DNA of 64,000 nt from NCBI RefSeq assembly GCF_902706295.1, contig NZ_CACSJJ010000016.1, forward strand, positions 62,001 to 126,000, in the 5' to 3' direction. Under the pieces are notes generated by a model. It saw only the letters and a program-made list of their open reading frames with translations, did no database searches and was not told the origin of the DNA. The translations under genes were made by a program, and so were the position numbers. Shown one piece after another: positions 15,303-24,155 of the stretch. Source of the stretch: Arthrobacter sp. 18067 (GTDB lineage: Bacteria; Actinomycetota; Actinomycetes; Actinomycetales; Micrococcaceae). Positions within the stretch are counted from its first letter, which is position 1, and every line of letters starts with the position of its first letter.

Positions 15303-16709
15303 TTACTGCAGGTGATCCACCAGCTTGTTGGCGATGCCCGTGTACTTGCCCGGGGTCAGCGCCAACAAGCGGGCTTCGGCGTCGGCGGAGAGGCCAAGTC
15401 CCTGCACGAATTCCTGCATGCGGGCGCCGTCTACGCGCTGGCCGCGGGTGAGGTCCTTGAGGCGTTCGTACGGGTTTTCCATGCCTTCGACGCCGGCGAT
15501 GGCTTCAGCGCGCATGACCATCTGGATGGCTTCGCCCAATACTTCCCAGTTGGTGTCCAGGTCGCCTGCGAGGACTTCCTCTGCGACGTCGAGGGCTTTG
15601 AGGCCCTTCGCGACATTGGAAATGGCCAACAGCGAGTGGCCGAAGGCGACGCCAATGTTGCGCTGCGAGGAGGAATCCGTCAGGTCGCGCTGCCAGCGGG
15701 AGGTGACCAGCGTGGCGCCCAGGGTGTCAAGGAGGCCATTGGAGATTTCCAGGTTGGCTTCCGCGTTTTCGAAGCGGATGGGGTTGACCTTGTGCGGCAT
15801 GGTGGAGGAACCCGTGGCTCCGGCAACCGGAATCTGGCGGAAGTAGCCGATGGAAATGTAGCTCCAGATGTCCGTGCAAACGTTGTGCAGGATGCGGTTG
15901 AAGCGCGCGATGTCGGCGTAGAGCTCGGCCTGCCAGTCGTGGCTTTCGATCTGGGTGGTGAGCGGGTTCCAGGTCAGGCCCAGACCTTCCACGAACGTCT
16001 TGGCGACCGCTTCCCAGTCAGCGCTCGGGACGGAAGCGACGTGCGCTGCGTAGGTGCCGGTGGCGCCGTTGATCTTGCCCAGGTATTCGGTCTTGGCGAT
16101 GCGTGACAGCTGGCGGTTAAGGCGGTGCGCTATGACAGCCAGTTCCTTACCGAGCGTGGTGGGTGTGGCGGGCTGGCCGTGCGTGCGGGACAGCATGGGC
16201 ACAGCGCGGTTCTCTTCCGCCATGGCCTCGATCTGCTTGACGAGGGCCGCGGCATTCGGGAGCCAGACGTCCTCCACGGCGCCCTTGATGCCTACGGCGT
16301 AGGACAGGTTGTTGATGTCCTCCGAGGTGCAGCCGAAGTGCACCATGGCCGTCAGGTTCTCGATGCCAATGGCCGGCAGGCGACGGCCGATGTAGTACTC
16401 CACTGCCTTGACGTCGTGGACCGTAACAGCCTCGATCTCGGCGAGTTCGTTGACCGATGCGGCGTTGAAATCGGTGACGATGGCACGCAGCTGTGCGATT
16501 TGCTCATCGGACAGCGGGCCGGCGCCGGGCAGGACGGACTGGCTGGTCAGGTGGATGAGCCACTCGACTTCAACGTGAACGCGATCGCGGTTGAGGGCAG
16601 CCTCGGACAAGTAGTCCACGAGGGGTGCGACGGCGGCACGGTAGCGGCCGTCGAGGGCGCCAAGGGCGAGAGGTTCGGAAGCGAGGGACACGCGAGGGGA
16701 TTCAGCCAT
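15303..16709 (-). CDS. purB: Adenylosuccinate lyase
   Basis: 468 residues; catalyses two fumarate-releasing steps of purine synthesis (SAICAR to AICAR, adenylosuccinate to AMP). I start at 16709 (MAESPRVSLASEPLALGALDGRY); an ATG nine codons earlier is possible. The lyase superfamily signature GSSTMPHKVNPI is intact, as are the catalytic-His region TRTHGQPATPTTLGKELAV, the MVHFGCTSEDINNLSY block and the ENLTAMVHF preceding it. The length suits the E. coli-like (456-residue) subgroup. It is monocistronic with a strong hairpin behind it, as expected for a housekeeping gene. Confidence 0.95.
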   Translation of the reverse strand: MAESPRVSLASEPLALGALDGRYRAAVAPLVDYLSEAALNRDRVHVEVEWLIHLTSQSVLPGAGPLSDEQIAQLRAIVTDFNAASVNELAEIEAVTVHDVKAVEYYIGRRLPAIGIENLTAMVHFGCTSEDINNLSYAVGIKGAVEDVWLPNAAALVKQIEAMAEENRAVPMLSRTHGQPATPTTLGKELAVIAHRLNRQLSRIAKTEYLGKINGATGTYAAHVASVPSADWEAVAKTFVEGLGLTWNPLTTQIESHDWQAELYADIARFNRILHNVCTDIWSYISIGYFRQIPVAGATGSSTMPHKVNPIRFENAEANLEISNGLLDTLGATLVTSRWQRDLTDSSSQRNIGVAFGHSLLAISNVAKGLKALDVAEEVLAGDLDTNWEVLGEAIQMVMRAEAIAGVEGMENPYERLKDLTRGQRVDGARMQEFVQGLGLSADAEARLLALTPGKYTGIANKLVDHLQ

Positions 16710-16875
16710 GGTGCCTATTCTTTCATGTTCCGCCATGGTGCCCGAGTCGGTGACGGCGGCTATGTGGACGGCCCGTCTGGTTATCCACATACACGACGGC
16801 GGCGCTTCCGTCCGGTTCCAAGGCTCCGTAGCGTTTTTGCTACCGATCCCGGAACAACCAATGGAGTACACGGAC

Positions 16876-17187
16876 ATGAGCGTCGGCTTGATGCCTGCAG
16901 CCACCCTGCCCACCTTCGACCCCCTGGAGTGCGCTTCCCGAAGCCATGAAGTTCAGCGGCTGGCTTGGCGCATCAAGACCTGCGTGGACCAAGTAGACGC
17001 TGTTCTGGCGTCCTTGAGGAGGATCCAAATGGCTGAGTGGCAGTCTCCCGCCGGGCGCGCATGCAGGATAACCATTGCCCTGCATGCCTCGGCGCTGATG
17101 CGTGCCCGGGAGTCAATGGACGCAGCAGTCGCCTTGGTGCTGCGTCATTCCCAGAATGTATCCGTCTCGGGCGAGAGGGGTCCGTAG
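16876..17187 (+). CDS. Small WXG100-like helical protein
   Basis: 103 residues from the ATG at 16876, where GGAG sits 9 bases upstream. The product is two predicted helices joined by AEWQSPAGRA (W55 to G60), which resembles the W-x-G turn of ESX/WXG100 proteins, with helix 1 from ECASRSHEVQRLAWRIKTCVDQV and helix 2 from ITIALHASALMRARESM. The stop overlaps the GTG of the alpha/beta hydrolase as TAGTG, so the two are translated together. This is the gene order of a type VII-type small partner and its larger effector, but no secretion genes are nearby. The assignment is by pattern. Confidence 0.65.
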   Translation: MSVGLMPAATLPTFDPLECASRSHEVQRLAWRIKTCVDQVDAVLASLRRIQMAEWQSPAGRACRITIALHASALMRARESMDAAVALVLRHSQNVSVSGERGP

Positions 17188-18542
17188 TGGCTGATTCAGC
17201 TCCAGTAGGAGCCGGCGAAGCACCTCGTCCCTTGCCCCCGGCAACGGACGGAGACCTCACTGTTAGGGGTGGGGTCGGAGGGATGTCGTTCCAGCTCGAG
17301 GAACTCCTTCGGGGAGCCGGTCAGCTCGATGACGTGGTCCAACAGCTCCTCGATATCGAAGAAGTGGCGCGTCGGGTTCAGGACGACTTGGAACCGTTCC
17401 TTTACGACTCCTATGACACCGGATGCAATGCCATCAATGCCGTTGCCGCGAGCAGGAAGGACGTGGCGCGGGTGCGTCAGGACCTGGTGGAGGTCAGTAC
17501 AAGTGTGCGGGCCAGCCACCGGGACTATGTGGAGGCGGAGGACAAAAACGCCCGGCCCCACGCACTGCGTCCCGACCAATTCAGGGGCTCCGGCGCCCCA
17601 GGTATTTTGGCGCTGGGGCGGGACCTCACCGAGGAAAACTACAACCGCCTCATTCCTGACGGCTATGAGGCGGCCGAGCTAATGCACTCTTTTCTTGAGT
17701 CACCACTACTGACCGACTACCAACCCCGTCGGGTAAGCATCGAAAGGATGGATGAAGCCGTTGAAGACGTGCAGCCGACTATGGCTGAAAGCCTCCGTCG
17801 TCTGGAGAGGCTGTACGCCCGGAACGACGGAGAAATTGAGATCATCCAATTCGACCAGCACGGCTCATCGTCCTGGATGGTCCTGATACCGGGGACTCAA
17901 CCCGACTCGCCCAACACGAACCCGCTCGGTATCCCAGGCATCGGCGAAGCAGTTGCTTACGACTCTGAAGGAGTAGTCCCGGCCGTTAGCCAGGCCCTCC
18001 GCGAGGCCGGAGCGGAATCTGGGGACCAAGTCGTGGCCGTGGGGCACAGCCAAGGAGGCATACACGCCATGAACCTTAGCCAGAACAAGGCGTTTCTCAA
18101 TGAGTTCGACCTCAAGTACGTGCTGACGGCCGGAGCTCCCGTCGGCGGAATCATCCCTGAGCCCGGCATCAGCTCACTCCATTTGGAGCACATTCAGGAC
18201 TGGGTCCCGGGAGCAGATGGCCGGATGAACCCCGACACAAAGGACAGGGTGACTGTGACCCTGACCGACGAAGTCAGGACACCCGACGGGGAAGACCCCG
18301 GCCTTGGTCCGGGGCACGATCAGGAGAACTACGCGGCAGGAGCCGAGTTGGTCGCGGCAAGCCATGACGAGTCACTGGCCGCTTCGACTGCCGTATTCGC
18401 CAGCGTTGTGGGTGCCGGCGGGGTGGCTAAGGTGACGCGATTCAAGCTGGAAAGGGCGCCCGTACCCAGCCGGTCGTCCGCGGTGCAGCCTGATTCACCT
18501 CCAACGGTCCGGGATACGAAGGCAGACGCTGGGACCCGGTAG
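17187..18542 (+). CDS. Alpha/beta hydrolase with helical N-terminal region
   Basis: 451 residues from the GTG at 17187 (GAGAGGGG upstream), overlapping the small WXG100-like gene. Residues ~30-130 look like long helices (LEELLRGAGQLDDVVQQLLDIE, RVRQDLVEVSTSVRASHRDY), followed by a lipase-like core: MVLIPGTQPD, then nucleophile S288 in VAVGHSQGGIHAMN, TAGAPVGG, a likely aspartate in HIQDWVPGADG and histidine in GPGHDQENY. No signal peptide. It resembles PGAP1-type lipase/esterase proteins of actinobacteria. The coupling to a WXG100-like partner suggests export and action on the envelope or outside; this is inference. Confidence 0.75.
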   Translation: MADSAPVGAGEAPRPLPPATDGDLTVRGGVGGMSFQLEELLRGAGQLDDVVQQLLDIEEVARRVQDDLEPFLYDSYDTGCNAINAVAASRKDVARVRQDLVEVSTSVRASHRDYVEAEDKNARPHALRPDQFRGSGAPGILALGRDLTEENYNRLIPDGYEAAELMHSFLESPLLTDYQPRRVSIERMDEAVEDVQPTMAESLRRLERLYARNDGEIEIIQFDQHGSSSWMVLIPGTQPDSPNTNPLGIPGIGEAVAYDSEGVVPAVSQALREAGAESGDQVVAVGHSQGGIHAMNLSQNKAFLNEFDLKYVLTAGAPVGGIIPEPGISSLHLEHIQDWVPGADGRMNPDTKDRVTVTLTDEVRTPDGEDPGLGPGHDQENYAAGAELVAASHDESLAASTAVFASVVGAGGVAKVTRFKLERAPVPSRSSAVQPDSPPTVRDTKADAGTR

Positions 18543-18574
18543 TGCTTCAAACTGCGGAGGACGAATGCCTGCTG

Positions 18575-19003
18575 CTACCGCTTGCGGGCACCGGGGATGA
18601 GTCCAGCCACCATCGAAATGATGCTGATGATGATCGAGGCCAGGATGGCCGTCCAGAAGAACGAGTCGAGAGTGAGGTGTACCGGTGTGAAAGTACTCAG
18701 CCATGCGGTCAGGTACAGCATCGCGGCGTTGATCACGATGGTGAACAGGCCAAGCGTCAGGATGGTCACCGGGAGTGACAGCAGCCTGACCAAGGGGCGG
18801 ACGAAGGCGTTCACTACACCGAAGATCAGTCCGATGAACAGGTACGCGAGAACTATGCCGGCAGTGTCTGCGCCTTGGGTGAGTCCCGCGTTGGTGGCGG
18901 CCTTCTCGGTTGCCGTGGTGGTGATATCCATGCCTTGCAGCAGCCAAGTTGCCACCCAGAGGGCAAGTCCGTTAATCAGGACGCGAATGATGAATGAACC
19001 CAT
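18575..19003 (-). CDS. Phage-holin-4-like / YvlD-type membrane protein
   Basis: 142 residues with four hydrophobic helices: ~5-24 (IRVLINGLALWVATWLL), ~50-68, ~75-97 (LLSLPVTILTLGLFTIVIN) and ~112-136. The pattern of an FVRPLVRLLSLPVTILTLGLF core is characteristic of the phage_holin_4_2/YvlD family, which despite its name is widespread in chromosomes without phage. Function is unknown; envelope stress roles have been proposed for relatives. It is convergent with the hydrolase and divergent from the HisC-type gene. Confidence 0.85.
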   Translation of the reverse strand: MGSFIIRVLINGLALWVATWLLQGMDITTTATEKAATNAGLTQGADTAGIVLAYLFIGLIFGVVNAFVRPLVRLLSLPVTILTLGLFTIVINAAMLYLTAWLSTFTPVHLTLDSFFWTAILASIIISIISMVAGLIPGARKR

Positions 19004-19062
19004 GGCCCCATGGTTTCACACGGACCTGTTAATCGGCTCAGCATTAGCCCTAAGCAGGCAAG

Positions 19063-19068
19063 TAGGCT
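19063..19068 (+). promoter_or_regulatory. TAGGCT -10 box, leaderless start candidate
   Basis: TAGGCT ends 7 bases before the ATG at 19076, and no ribosome site precedes that ATG. Transcription would begin at or next to the A of ATG, as in leaderless mRNAs that are common in actinobacteria. Confidence 0.45.
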
Positions 19069-19075
19069 TGAAGCC

Positions 19076-20194
19076 ATGACTACTACTGACAACGCACCGG
19101 AGGGCGTACTCCCTCGTCCGGTCGTGGACAGGCTCCCCAAGTACGCAGCAGGCAAACCCCCTGCTGCGATTGAGGGCCTCACCAGCTACAAATTGTCGTC
19201 CAACGAGAACCCGCTGCCTCCGATTCCTGCAGTGTTGCAGGCAATCGCAGACCAGTCCGATATCAATCGTTACCCTGATCCTCTCGCTACCAAGCTGCGG
19301 AACTCCCTGGCCGGTTTCCTGGATGTCCCCGCTGACGATGTCGTCACCGGTGCGGGCAGCCTTGGAGCACTGAACCAGATTCTCGCAACATTCGCCGGGC
19401 AGAATGACGATGGCAAGCAGGACGAGGTTATCTACGCCTGGCGTTCCTTCGAGGCATACCCTATCTGCGTCGGTCTCGCCGGTGCGGCCAGTGTCCAGAT
19501 CCCTTTGCTGGCTGACGGACGCCATGACCTTGAGACCATGGCGTCGGCCGTCACGGTACGCACCAAGGTGATCCTCCTGTGCACCCCAAACAACCCCACA
19601 GGTCCCATCCTCACTGCAGAGGAAACGGAGCGTTTCATCCAGTCGGTACCGCCCAACGTGGTGGTGGTGATCGATGAGGCGTACCAGGAATTCGTGCGGG
19701 ATGCCGACGCGGTGGATGGCATCAAGCTTTACCGCAACTATCCCAACGTTGTGGTTTTGAGGACCTTCTCCAAGGCCCATGGCCTGGCCGGGTTGCGGGT
19801 TGGGTACAGCGTCTCCGGTCCACTGCTCACCCAGCACCTGCGGGTCACGGCCACTCCCTTTGCTGTTTCCCAAATTGCGGAACGCGCCGCCGTTACCTCT
19901 ATCGAGAATTTCGATCAGGTTGTGGAAAGGGTACAAAGCCTTGTGGATGAGCGGGACCGGGTCACAGCTGGCCTGCGGGAGCTTGGTTGGTTTGTTCCCG
20001 AGGCCCAGGGCAACTTCGTTTGGCTGAGTCTCGGCGAGCACAGTGGCGAGTTTGCGGCGCTGGCAGCAGAGCAGGCCTTGTCTGTGCGGGCATTCGGCAA
20101 CGAAGGTGTCCGGGTGAGTATCGGAGAGGTCGAGGCCAACAGTCGATTCTTGAAACTCTGTGCAGGTTATACAAATGCACCGCTGGGTTCCTAG
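19076..20194 (+). CDS. Histidinol-phosphate/aromatic aminotransferase (HisC family)
   Basis: 372 residues from MTTTDNAPEG. HisC-subfamily marks are KLSSNENPLPP, TPNNPTGPI, VVVVIDEAYQEFV and the PLP lysine K233 in RTFSKAHGLAGLRVGY. It could be histidinol-phosphate aminotransferase, but a biosynthetic HisC normally sits in a his operon, whereas this gene lies before 2-oxoacid dehydrogenase genes. An aromatic or branched aminotransferase (Pat-like) supplying 2-oxo acids is therefore equally likely. A 36-base palindrome separates it from the next gene. Confidence 0.87.
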   Translation: MTTTDNAPEGVLPRPVVDRLPKYAAGKPPAAIEGLTSYKLSSNENPLPPIPAVLQAIADQSDINRYPDPLATKLRNSLAGFLDVPADDVVTGAGSLGALNQILATFAGQNDDGKQDEVIYAWRSFEAYPICVGLAGAASVQIPLLADGRHDLETMASAVTVRTKVILLCTPNNPTGPILTAEETERFIQSVPPNVVVVIDEAYQEFVRDADAVDGIKLYRNYPNVVVLRTFSKAHGLAGLRVGYSVSGPLLTQHLRVTATPFAVSQIAERAAVTSIENFDQVVERVQSLVDERDRVTAGLRELGWFVPEAQGNFVWLSLGEHSGEFAALAAEQALSVRAFGNEGVRVSIGEVEANSRFLKLCAGYTNAPLGS

Positions 20195-20254
20195 CGGTTA
20201 ACAAATGCGCCAACCTTACTTACTGCCGATAAAGTAAGGGACGAAAGCCAAAAG

Positions 20255-20290
20255 TATGCCCGTTCCGGAATGCATTCCGGAACGGGCATA
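20255..20290. repeat. 36-base perfect palindrome
   Basis: Two 18-base arms meet without a spacer: TATGCCCGTTCCGGAATG followed by its exact reverse complement. It lies 60 bases after the HisC-type stop and 55 bases before the E1-alpha ATG. Possible roles are a bidirectional transcription block, or an operator. The only translation across it is an artefact frame. Confidence 0.9.
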
Positions 20291-20345
20291 TATCCCAGCG
20301 ACAGACATTGCCCGGCGCCCCCGCCCCGGCAAGCAAGGAGACGGA

Positions 20346-21530
20346 ATGGGCTCGACACAACTGCCCCCCGGGACGGAAGAAACTCTCGCGGCAACCTCCG
20401 CGGCAGCAGCCGCGCCAGGCGAACCGGTGGAAATGGTTCAGTTGCTCGGCCCTGACGGAAAACTGGGTACCGACCCCGTCTTCTCGGATTACGCCAAGCG
20501 GATCGATCCCGAGAAGCTTCGTGTTTTCTACACGGACATGGCCAGGATCCGTCGATTCGACCAGGAATCCACTGCCCTGCAACGCCAGGGTGAGCTGGCA
20601 CTGTGGGTGCCGCTGACCGGCCAGGAAGCCGCTCAGATCGGTTCCGGCCACGCAAGCCAGCCCCAGGACTACATCTTCCCCACCTACCGCGAACACGGTG
20701 TCGCGCTGGTCCGCAACGTGGACCTCGCCGAGCTGCTCAAGCAGTTCCGCGGTGTGTCCAACGGTGGCTGGGATCCGCGGGAGAACAACTTCCACCTCTA
20801 CACGTTGGTTCTCGCGGCGCAGACACTCCACGCAGTGGGTTATGCCATGGGTATCCAGCGGGACCAGAAGCTCTCGGACTCCAACGACCCCAAGGCCGCT
20901 GTCATTGCCTATTTCGGGGATGGTGCCAGCTCCGAAGGCGATGTCCATGAATCCATGGTCTTCGCTGCGTCCTACAACGCGCCGGTGGTGTTCTTCTGCC
21001 AGAACAACCACTGGGCCATCTCCGTGCCTACCGAAGTGCAGACGAAGGTTCCGCTGGCCAACCGTGCCAAAGGCTACGGCTTCCCCGGAATCCGTGTGGA
21101 CGGCAATGATGTCATCGCCGTCCACGCCGTCACCGAGTGGGCCCTGGAACATGCGCGCGAGGGGCGTGGCCCGGTGCTGATCGAGGCGTACACCTACCGC
21201 GTTGGTGCACACACCACCGCCGATGACCCCACCAAGTACAGGGAATCTGCCGAGGAAGCTGCCTGGCGTGAGAAGGATCCGCTGGACCGCCTGGAGAAGT
21301 ACCTGCGCAACGAGGGACTTGCAGACGAGGCCTTCTTCGACCAGGTCAAGGCCGACGGCGATGAGCTGGCCAAGTACGTCCGCAGCACCACGCATGGCCT
21401 TGAGGTTCCGGACATCCGGGGTGCCTTCGCCAGCGTCTACGCGGAACAACACCCGCTGATTGCGGAGGAACTGGCCTGGTTCGAGGAATACTCGGCAGGC
21501 TTCGAAAGCGACGAGGAGACAGCTAACTGA
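20346..21530 (+). CDS. 2-oxoacid dehydrogenase E1 component, alpha subunit
   Basis: 394 residues from the ATG at 20346 with AAGGAGACGGA just upstream; a longer frame crosses the palindrome and is not used. The thiamin-diphosphate motif runs GDGASSEGDVHES (191 on) to CQNNHW (NN at 220-221), and YREHGVAL and RVGAHTTADDPTKYR are also typical. The alpha2beta2 E1 decarboxylates a 2-oxo acid and passes the acyl group to the lipoyl of E2. Substrates of this class in actinobacteria are branched-chain oxo acids or pyruvate; the heterotetrameric form with E2 IETAKS favours branched-chain. First gene of the E1alpha-E1beta-E2 operon. Confidence 0.92.
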   Translation: MGSTQLPPGTEETLAATSAAAAAPGEPVEMVQLLGPDGKLGTDPVFSDYAKRIDPEKLRVFYTDMARIRRFDQESTALQRQGELALWVPLTGQEAAQIGSGHASQPQDYIFPTYREHGVALVRNVDLAELLKQFRGVSNGGWDPRENNFHLYTLVLAAQTLHAVGYAMGIQRDQKLSDSNDPKAAVIAYFGDGASSEGDVHESMVFAASYNAPVVFFCQNNHWAISVPTEVQTKVPLANRAKGYGFPGIRVDGNDVIAVHAVTEWALEHAREGRGPVLIEAYTYRVGAHTTADDPTKYRESAEEAAWREKDPLDRLEKYLRNEGLADEAFFDQVKADGDELAKYVRSTTHGLEVPDIRGAFASVYAEQHPLIAEELAWFEEYSAGFESDEETAN

Positions 21531-22510
21531 TGGCAACCATGACCATTGCGAAGGCCATCAATGAGGGTCTCCGCGCATCGCTGACGAGCAATCCCAAGTC
21601 CCTGCTCATGGGTGAGGACATCGGACACTTGGGCGGCGTCTACCGTGTCACCGACGGCCTCATCAAGGAGTTCGGCGACGAGCGCGTCGTGGACACCCCG
21701 TTGGCAGAGTCGGGCATTGTTGGCACCGCAATCGGGCTGGCCCTGCGCGGGTACTCGCCGGTGTGCGAGATCCAGTTCGACGGCTTTGTCTATCCTGCCT
21801 TCAACCAGATCACCACGCAGCTGGCCAAGATCCACTCGCGCAGTCTCGGCAAGCTCACCGTTCCCGTGGTCATTCGCATTCCGTACGGCGGCGGCATCGG
21901 CTCGATCGAGCACCACTCAGAGTCCCCCGAAGCGCTGTTCGCCCACACCGCTGGCCTGCGCATCATCTCGCCTTCAAACGCCCACGATGCCTACTGGATG
22001 ATCCAAAAGGCGATTGAATGCCAGGATCCGGTGATCTTCTTCGAACCCAAGCGCCGTTACTGGCTCAAGGGTGAGGTGGATGTTGAGAACGCCGGCCTTT
22101 CGGAGGATCCGTTCAAGGCGCACGTTGTCCGCGAAGGTACCGATGCCACGATCGTGGCCTACGGACCGTTGGTGCCGGTTGCTCTGGCGGCCGCAAACGC
22201 TGCGACGGAGGACGGGCGAAGCATCGAGGTCATCGACCTCCGCTCCATCTCGCCGTTGGACTTCGACACCGTGGAAGCCTCGGTCAAGAAGACGGGCCGC
22301 TTGATCGTGGCCCACGAGGCCCCCACCTTTGGAGGTATCGGAGGCGAGATCGCAGCGCGTATCAGCGAGCGGGCGTTCCTGCACCTGGAAGCCCCCGTGA
22401 TCCGCGTGGGCGGGTTCCACATGCCTTATCCCGTTGCCAAGGTGGAAGAGGATTACTTGCCGGACATCGACAAGATACTCGAAGCGCTCGACCGCTCCCT
22501 GGCCTACTAA
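21530..22510 (+). CDS. 2-oxoacid dehydrogenase E1 component, beta subunit
   Basis: 326 residues starting in TGATG overlap with the alpha gene. Typical pieces: LLMGEDIGHLGGVYRVTDGL, DTPLAESGIVGTAIGLAL, the central PYGGGIGSIEHHSES, and the C-terminal domain VIDLRSISPLDFDTVEASVKKTGR. The EHHSES block carries the histidine that helps at the E1 active site. Length and order are standard for E1-beta of branched-chain or pyruvate complexes. E3 (dihydrolipoamide dehydrogenase) is not in this cluster. Confidence 0.94.
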   Translation: MATMTIAKAINEGLRASLTSNPKSLLMGEDIGHLGGVYRVTDGLIKEFGDERVVDTPLAESGIVGTAIGLALRGYSPVCEIQFDGFVYPAFNQITTQLAKIHSRSLGKLTVPVVIRIPYGGGIGSIEHHSESPEALFAHTAGLRIISPSNAHDAYWMIQKAIECQDPVIFFEPKRRYWLKGEVDVENAGLSEDPFKAHVVREGTDATIVAYGPLVPVALAAANAATEDGRSIEVIDLRSISPLDFDTVEASVKKTGRLIVAHEAPTFGGIGGEIAARISERAFLHLEAPVIRVGGFHMPYPVAKVEEDYLPDIDKILEALDRSLAY

Positions 22511-22565
22511 ACCGCCCTGATCCTGCCCGGCTTCGCTGCCTGGTAACCGGAAATCGAGGACCACT

Positions 22566-24155
22566 GTGACTGTAAAGAAATTCAATCTGCCGGACGTTGG
22601 CGAAGGCCTGACCGAGGCCGAGGTAGTGGCTTGGAAGGTCAAGCCGGGCGACGTCGTTGCCATTAACGATGTCCTGTGCGAGATCGAGACGGCCAAGTCG
22701 CTCGTTGAGCTGCCCTCGCCTTTTGCGGGCACTGTCACGGAGTTGCTCGTCGAGGAAGGCATCACTGTTGAGGTCGGCACGGCGATCATCGCTGTTTCCG
22801 AAGGCCAGGACGGCGAAGGGACGCCGGTTGCCCCTGAGTCACCTGCCGTCGAAATGCCCCTCTACGGCAAGCTGCCTGCCGACGACGATGACGATAACCG
22901 CCCGGCCGGCGGTCCGCTGGTAGGTTCGGGACCCAAGGCCGACGCCGTCAAACGCCGTGCGCGCAAGCGTCCGGCAGGCTCAGTTGAGGCAGCTGCCGTC
23001 GCCGAGAACGCCGAAGGCACGGTTCAGGACAACCAAGCCGTTCTGTCCGCCAAAGCAGCCGAAACCCCGGTCTCGCATCGTACGACGCCGGCACGCGCCG
23101 CCGTCGGGCCCGTCGCCCCGGCGCCGGTCGTCCAGGCCCCGGCCACCCAGGTTCCTGCACCCCAACAGCCGGCCCCGCAAGGCCCGCAGTCTCCCGCCGG
23201 TCAGACGGCAGCTTCCCGCGGCGCAGCGATTACCGGCACCATCAGCGGCCTGGTCAACAAGGTTCTGGCCAAGCCTCCCGTGCGCAAGTTTGCCCGCGAT
23301 CTCGGAATAGACCTCGCCGATGTCGTGGCCACGGGTCAGCGCGGTGAGGTGACCCGCGAGGACCTGGTGAGCTACCAGGCTCAGCGCGATGCCGAGCACG
23401 ATCAAGCGGACTCATTCTGGGGTGCTTCAAAGAAGCCACAGGACCAGCGTGTTGAGCGCATGCCGGTCAAGGGCGTGCGCAAGGCGACGGCCAAGGCCAT
23501 GGTGGATTCGGCATTCTCGGCTCCCCACGTCAGCATTTTTGTGGATGTGGACGCCAGCCGCACCATGGAGTTCGTCAAGCGACTCAAGGTCTCCCGAGAC
23601 TTCGAGGGCATCAAAGTCTCGCCCCTGCTCATCCTTGCCAAGGCCGTGATCTGGGCCGCCGCCCGCAACCCCAGCGTCAACGCCACGTGGGTGGATGATG
23701 CCGACGGTAAGGGAAATGCCGAGATCCTGGTCAAGCACTACATGAACCTGGGTATCGCCGCTGCAACCCCGCGAGGACTCATGGTCCCCAATATCAAGGA
23801 TGCCCAGGACCTTTCGCTTAAGGAATTGGCACTTGCACTCAACGAGTTGGCCACCAAAGCCCGTGCGGGCAAGACGCAGCCGGCGGAGATGCAGGGCGGA
23901 AGCCTGACCGTCACCAACATCGGCGCACTGGGCATTGACACCGGAACACCCATCATCAACCCGGGTGAAGTTGCCATCATCGCGTTTGGAACCATCAAGC
24001 AGAAGCCTTGGGTTCTGGATGGCGAAGTCATTCCGCGCTGGATCACAACGCTTGGCGGCTCCTTCGACCACCGCGTGGTGGACGGCGATTTGTCGGCGCG
24101 ATTCATGGCCGACGTTGCGGCCATTCTCGAAGAACCGGCTCTGTTGCTTGACTGA
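22566..24155 (+). CDS. 2-oxoacid dehydrogenase E2, dihydrolipoamide acyltransferase
   Basis: 529 residues from a GTG with GAGGA upstream. One lipoyl domain at residues 1-75 with lysine K44 in EIETAKSLVELPS, then a long Ala/Pro/Glu linker, an E3/E1-binding domain near 235-275 (VRKFARDLGIDLADVVATGQRGEVTREDL), and the catalytic acyltransferase domain ending in SFDHRVVDGDLSARF with the catalytic histidine at about 502. The IETAKS lipoyl motif (rather than IETDKA) is seen in branched-chain E2. A 55-base gap follows E1-beta. Its end overlaps the PAP2 gene. Confidence 0.93.
   Translation: MTVKKFNLPDVGEGLTEAEVVAWKVKPGDVVAINDVLCEIETAKSLVELPSPFAGTVTELLVEEGITVEVGTAIIAVSEGQDGEGTPVAPESPAVEMPLYGKLPADDDDDNRPAGGPLVGSGPKADAVKRRARKRPAGSVEAAAVAENAEGTVQDNQAVLSAKAAETPVSHRTTPARAAVGPVAPAPVVQAPATQVPAPQQPAPQGPQSPAGQTAASRGAAITGTISGLVNKVLAKPPVRKFARDLGIDLADVVATGQRGEVTREDLVSYQAQRDAEHDQADSFWGASKKPQDQRVERMPVKGVRKATAKAMVDSAFSAPHVSIFVDVDASRTMEFVKRLKVSRDFEGIKVSPLLILAKAVIWAAARNPSVNATWVDDADGKGNAEILVKHYMNLGIAAATPRGLMVPNIKDAQDLSLKELALALNELATKARAGKTQPAEMQGGSLTVTNIGALGIDTGTPIINPGEVAIIAFGTIKQKPWVLDGEVIPRWITTLGGSFDHRVVDGDLSARFMADVAAILEEPALLLD

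Noticed and set aside
18575..19003. Prophage remnant because of the holin-like name
   Set aside because: The phage_holin_4_2/YvlD family is widespread in chromosomes and no other phage gene is near.
20256..20345. Extended E1-alpha N terminus starting at 20256
   Set aside because: The first codons are only the translation of the 36-base palindrome; the ATG at 20346 has a strong ribosome site.
20220..21536. 438-codon minus-strand frame opposite the E1-alpha gene
   Set aside because: Antisense shadow of a highly conserved gene; no domain can be recognised.
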